From NCBI GenBank assembly GCA_028293225.1, contig JAQGPE010000725.1:1-6384 (forward strand): a DNA stretch of 6,384 nucleotides, in the 5' to 3' direction. The notes beneath the pieces were generated by a model. That model had not been told where the DNA came from, made no database searches, and saw only the letters and a program-made list of their open reading frames with translations. Origin of the DNA: Akkermansiaceae bacterium. GTDB taxonomy: Bacteria; Verrucomicrobiota; Verrucomicrobiia; Verrucomicrobiales; Akkermansiaceae. Shown piece after piece: positions 6,353-6,384 of the stretch (position 1 is its first letter; the number at the start of each line of letters is the position of its first letter). The position numbers were made by a program, and so were the translations under genes.

Positions 6353-6384
6353 TCACACCGCCATGCCGCTCAGGTTGCCACCGT

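Noticed and set aside
6353..6384. Possible next gene starting at ATG 6363
   Set aside because: Only seven codons remain before the window ends, with no ribosome-binding site, so it cannot be supported.

Overview
The window is GC-rich throughout, with a strong G/C preference at third codon positions, and all supported genes lie on the + strand. It most resembles a Verrucomicrobia genome (Luteolibacter/Haloferula-like). That is an inference from the dominant gene: a very large secreted multidomain protein built from LamG and bacterial Ig-like modules, with a calcineurin-like phosphoesterase, a Calx-beta domain and a C-terminal tail of the 'DxDxDG...NLLEY ... SSDLxxW' type that is common in that phylum.

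Layout. Positions 1-542 hold the 3' part of a gene for an RbsD/FucU-fold protein. It runs off the left edge and is probably a lipoprotein, since an in-frame Ser-Cys-Gly lies just upstream of the first visible ATG. Nineteen bases downstream, 562-849 encodes a very small RNase III-like (Mini-III-like) protein. The two are probably co-transcribed. Positions 850-1051 form a non-coding gap with three inverted repeats and a 10-bp direct repeat, likely carrying the end of the upstream operon and the leader of the next gene. Positions 1052-6352 are one 1766-residue reading frame for the secreted giant. The last 32 bases show no supportable feature.

The large protein reads: signal peptide; uncharacterised beta-rich N-terminal region; Ig-like 1; LamG 1; Ig-like 2; LamG 2; first half of an FN3/Ig-like domain; metallophosphoesterase; second half of the same FN3/Ig-like domain; Ig-like 3; Calx-beta; EF-hand-like loop and C-terminal tail. 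The Ig-LamG pair is an internal tandem duplication, and the phosphoesterase looks inserted inside a beta-sandwich domain. The likely role is an exported or surface-attached, calcium-stabilised, glycan-binding phosphoesterase; its substrate cannot be read from the sequence. The two small upstream genes have no evident functional link to it. No CRISPR array, insertion sequence, tRNA, rRNA or defence system was seen.
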